From Paludibacter sp. (GTDB lineage: Bacteria > Bacteroidota > Bacteroidia > Bacteroidales > Paludibacteraceae): 6,904 nt of DNA. The stretch is from positions 1 to 6,904 of the forward strand of contig JAUSNQ010000116.1 in assembly GCA_030655595.1 (NCBI GenBank), in the 5' to 3' direction. The notes under the pieces were generated by a model. That model was given only the letters and a program-made list of their open reading frames with translations. It was not told where the DNA came from and did not search any database. The translations under genes and the position numbers were made by a program. Of this stretch, positions 6,433 to 6,904 are shown piece by piece (the stretch's first letter is position 1; each line of letters begins with the position of its first letter).

Positions 6433-6904
6433 TTTTTTGACCTGTATATATCAACAACTTTTAAACACAAGTTATAAACAGGTTAAATGATTGATAATCA
6501 AATACGCGTTTTCAGAATTGTTGATAAGTGCAATTAAAGAAAGTTTATTGTATAACCTTTAGACTAACAAACAGAAACCTTTGTCGTTTGAGATTTGAAG
6601 TCAGACACATCTTATCTCCGGCTTGTCAATGCTGAACGATGTACATCGTCCGATCAAAACGTAATTCATCGTCAGGATAAAACGATGTATATCGTTCAGT
6701 ACCTGCTATTGGAAGTATGGATACTGCGACATGATAACAAGCAAACCGACAGCATTTCAGTATACGACCGGGTTCACCAAAGGCGTGGCTGTACGTGGAA
6801 GGTATTAATGACCGGTCCGATATGCGCTCCTCCCCTGATAACCACATTGGCTTCTTCCATTTTTCGCCGGAAAGAAGCTAAGGGTGTAAACTGCAATTCA
6901 ATTT
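6433..6904. other. Stretch without a recognisable gene
   Basis: About 470 bases upstream of the noncoding RNA promoter. The part at 6433-6600 is AT-rich, with a partial inverted repeat (CCTGT...AACTT at 6441-6460 against AAGTT...ACAGG at 6470-6482) and no coding signal. The part at 6621-6712 holds the 23-bp-period array listed separately. At 6774-6902 the minus strand has an open frame entering from the right edge, 42 codons including RRKMEEANVVIRGGAHIGPV, which could be the degraded end of a gene. An overlapping frame (6626-6847) is also open, and I recognise neither. Confidence 0.5.
6621..6712. repeat. 23-bp-period repeat array with palindromic cores, possible multi-site operator
   Basis: The 14-bp perfect palindrome ACGATGTACATCGT lies at 6636-6649. 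A near copy, AACGATGTATATCGT (6681-6695), matches 6635-6649 at 14 of 15 bases exactly 46 bp away, which is two 23-bp periods. Between them, at the 23-bp register, sits a half-site TTCATCGTC (6665-6673). CATCGTC-5nt-AAAACG recurs at 6644 and 6667. The spaced palindromes suggest cooperative binding of a dimeric regulator. The array lies about 200 bp upstream of the noncoding RNA promoter; the regulated gene is unknown. Confidence 0.55.

Noticed and set aside
6448..6527. DnaA-box-like 9-mers (ATATCAACA, TTATAAACA, TGTTGATAA reverse) in the AT-rich block
   Set aside because: Only one (6519-6527) is a single mismatch from TTATCCACA; the others are weaker, and 9-mers like these are expected by chance in AT-rich DNA. 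There is not enough to call an origin.
6621..6712. CRISPR-like array
   Set aside because: Units are 23 bp with no separate repeat and spacer, only about three degenerate copies, and palindromic cores typical of operators.

Overview
The window looks like chromosomal DNA of a member of the Bacteroidota, probably Bacteroidales. Two promoters have the TTTG / TAnnTTTG (-33/-7) architecture of that phylum, Shine-Dalgarno sequences are absent or weak, and the proteins are of Bacteroidota type: a fused NAD(P)H-hydrate epimerase/dehydratase, and an efflux membrane fusion protein built as a lipoprotein. The species cannot be named from the sequence. Every supported gene lies on the minus strand, so the window reads right to left.

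Right part (about 6904 to 5452). Positions 6433-6904 hold no convincing gene. They contain an AT-rich block and a 23-bp-period array (6621-6712) built around the dyad ACGATGTACATCGT. A strong Bacteroidota-type promoter (6400-6432) follows, then an rRNA-like boxA antitermination element (6345-6357), then about 900 bases with no plausible protein. This last stretch has many short perfect hairpins, including a 7-bp stem closed by a GCAA tetraloop, and ends in a 9-bp GC-rich hairpin (5452-5480). I read this as one large structured noncoding RNA of about 940 nt. I recognise no known RNA family in it, and it is the most interesting object in the window.

Left part (5376 to 1). A second promoter (5345-5376) drives a compact five-gene cluster with 1-26 nt overlaps or short gaps. 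It contains nnr (repair of hydrated NAD(P)H), a TolC-family outer-membrane channel, a periplasmic HlyD/YbhG-type adaptor lipoprotein, and two ABC-2-type ATPase genes. The two ATPases correspond to the N- and C-terminal halves of E. coli YbhF. The matching ABC-2 permeases would be expected beyond position 1. Together the last four genes describe a tripartite drug/small-molecule exporter spanning both membranes; nnr is a housekeeping gene placed at the head of the operon.

The second ATPase carries an in-frame TAA directly after its H-loop (128-130), where the family normally has Glu. The same frame then stays open to the window edge with family-like sequence. It is either a pseudogene, a sequencing error, or an ATPase shortened by at least 43 residues.
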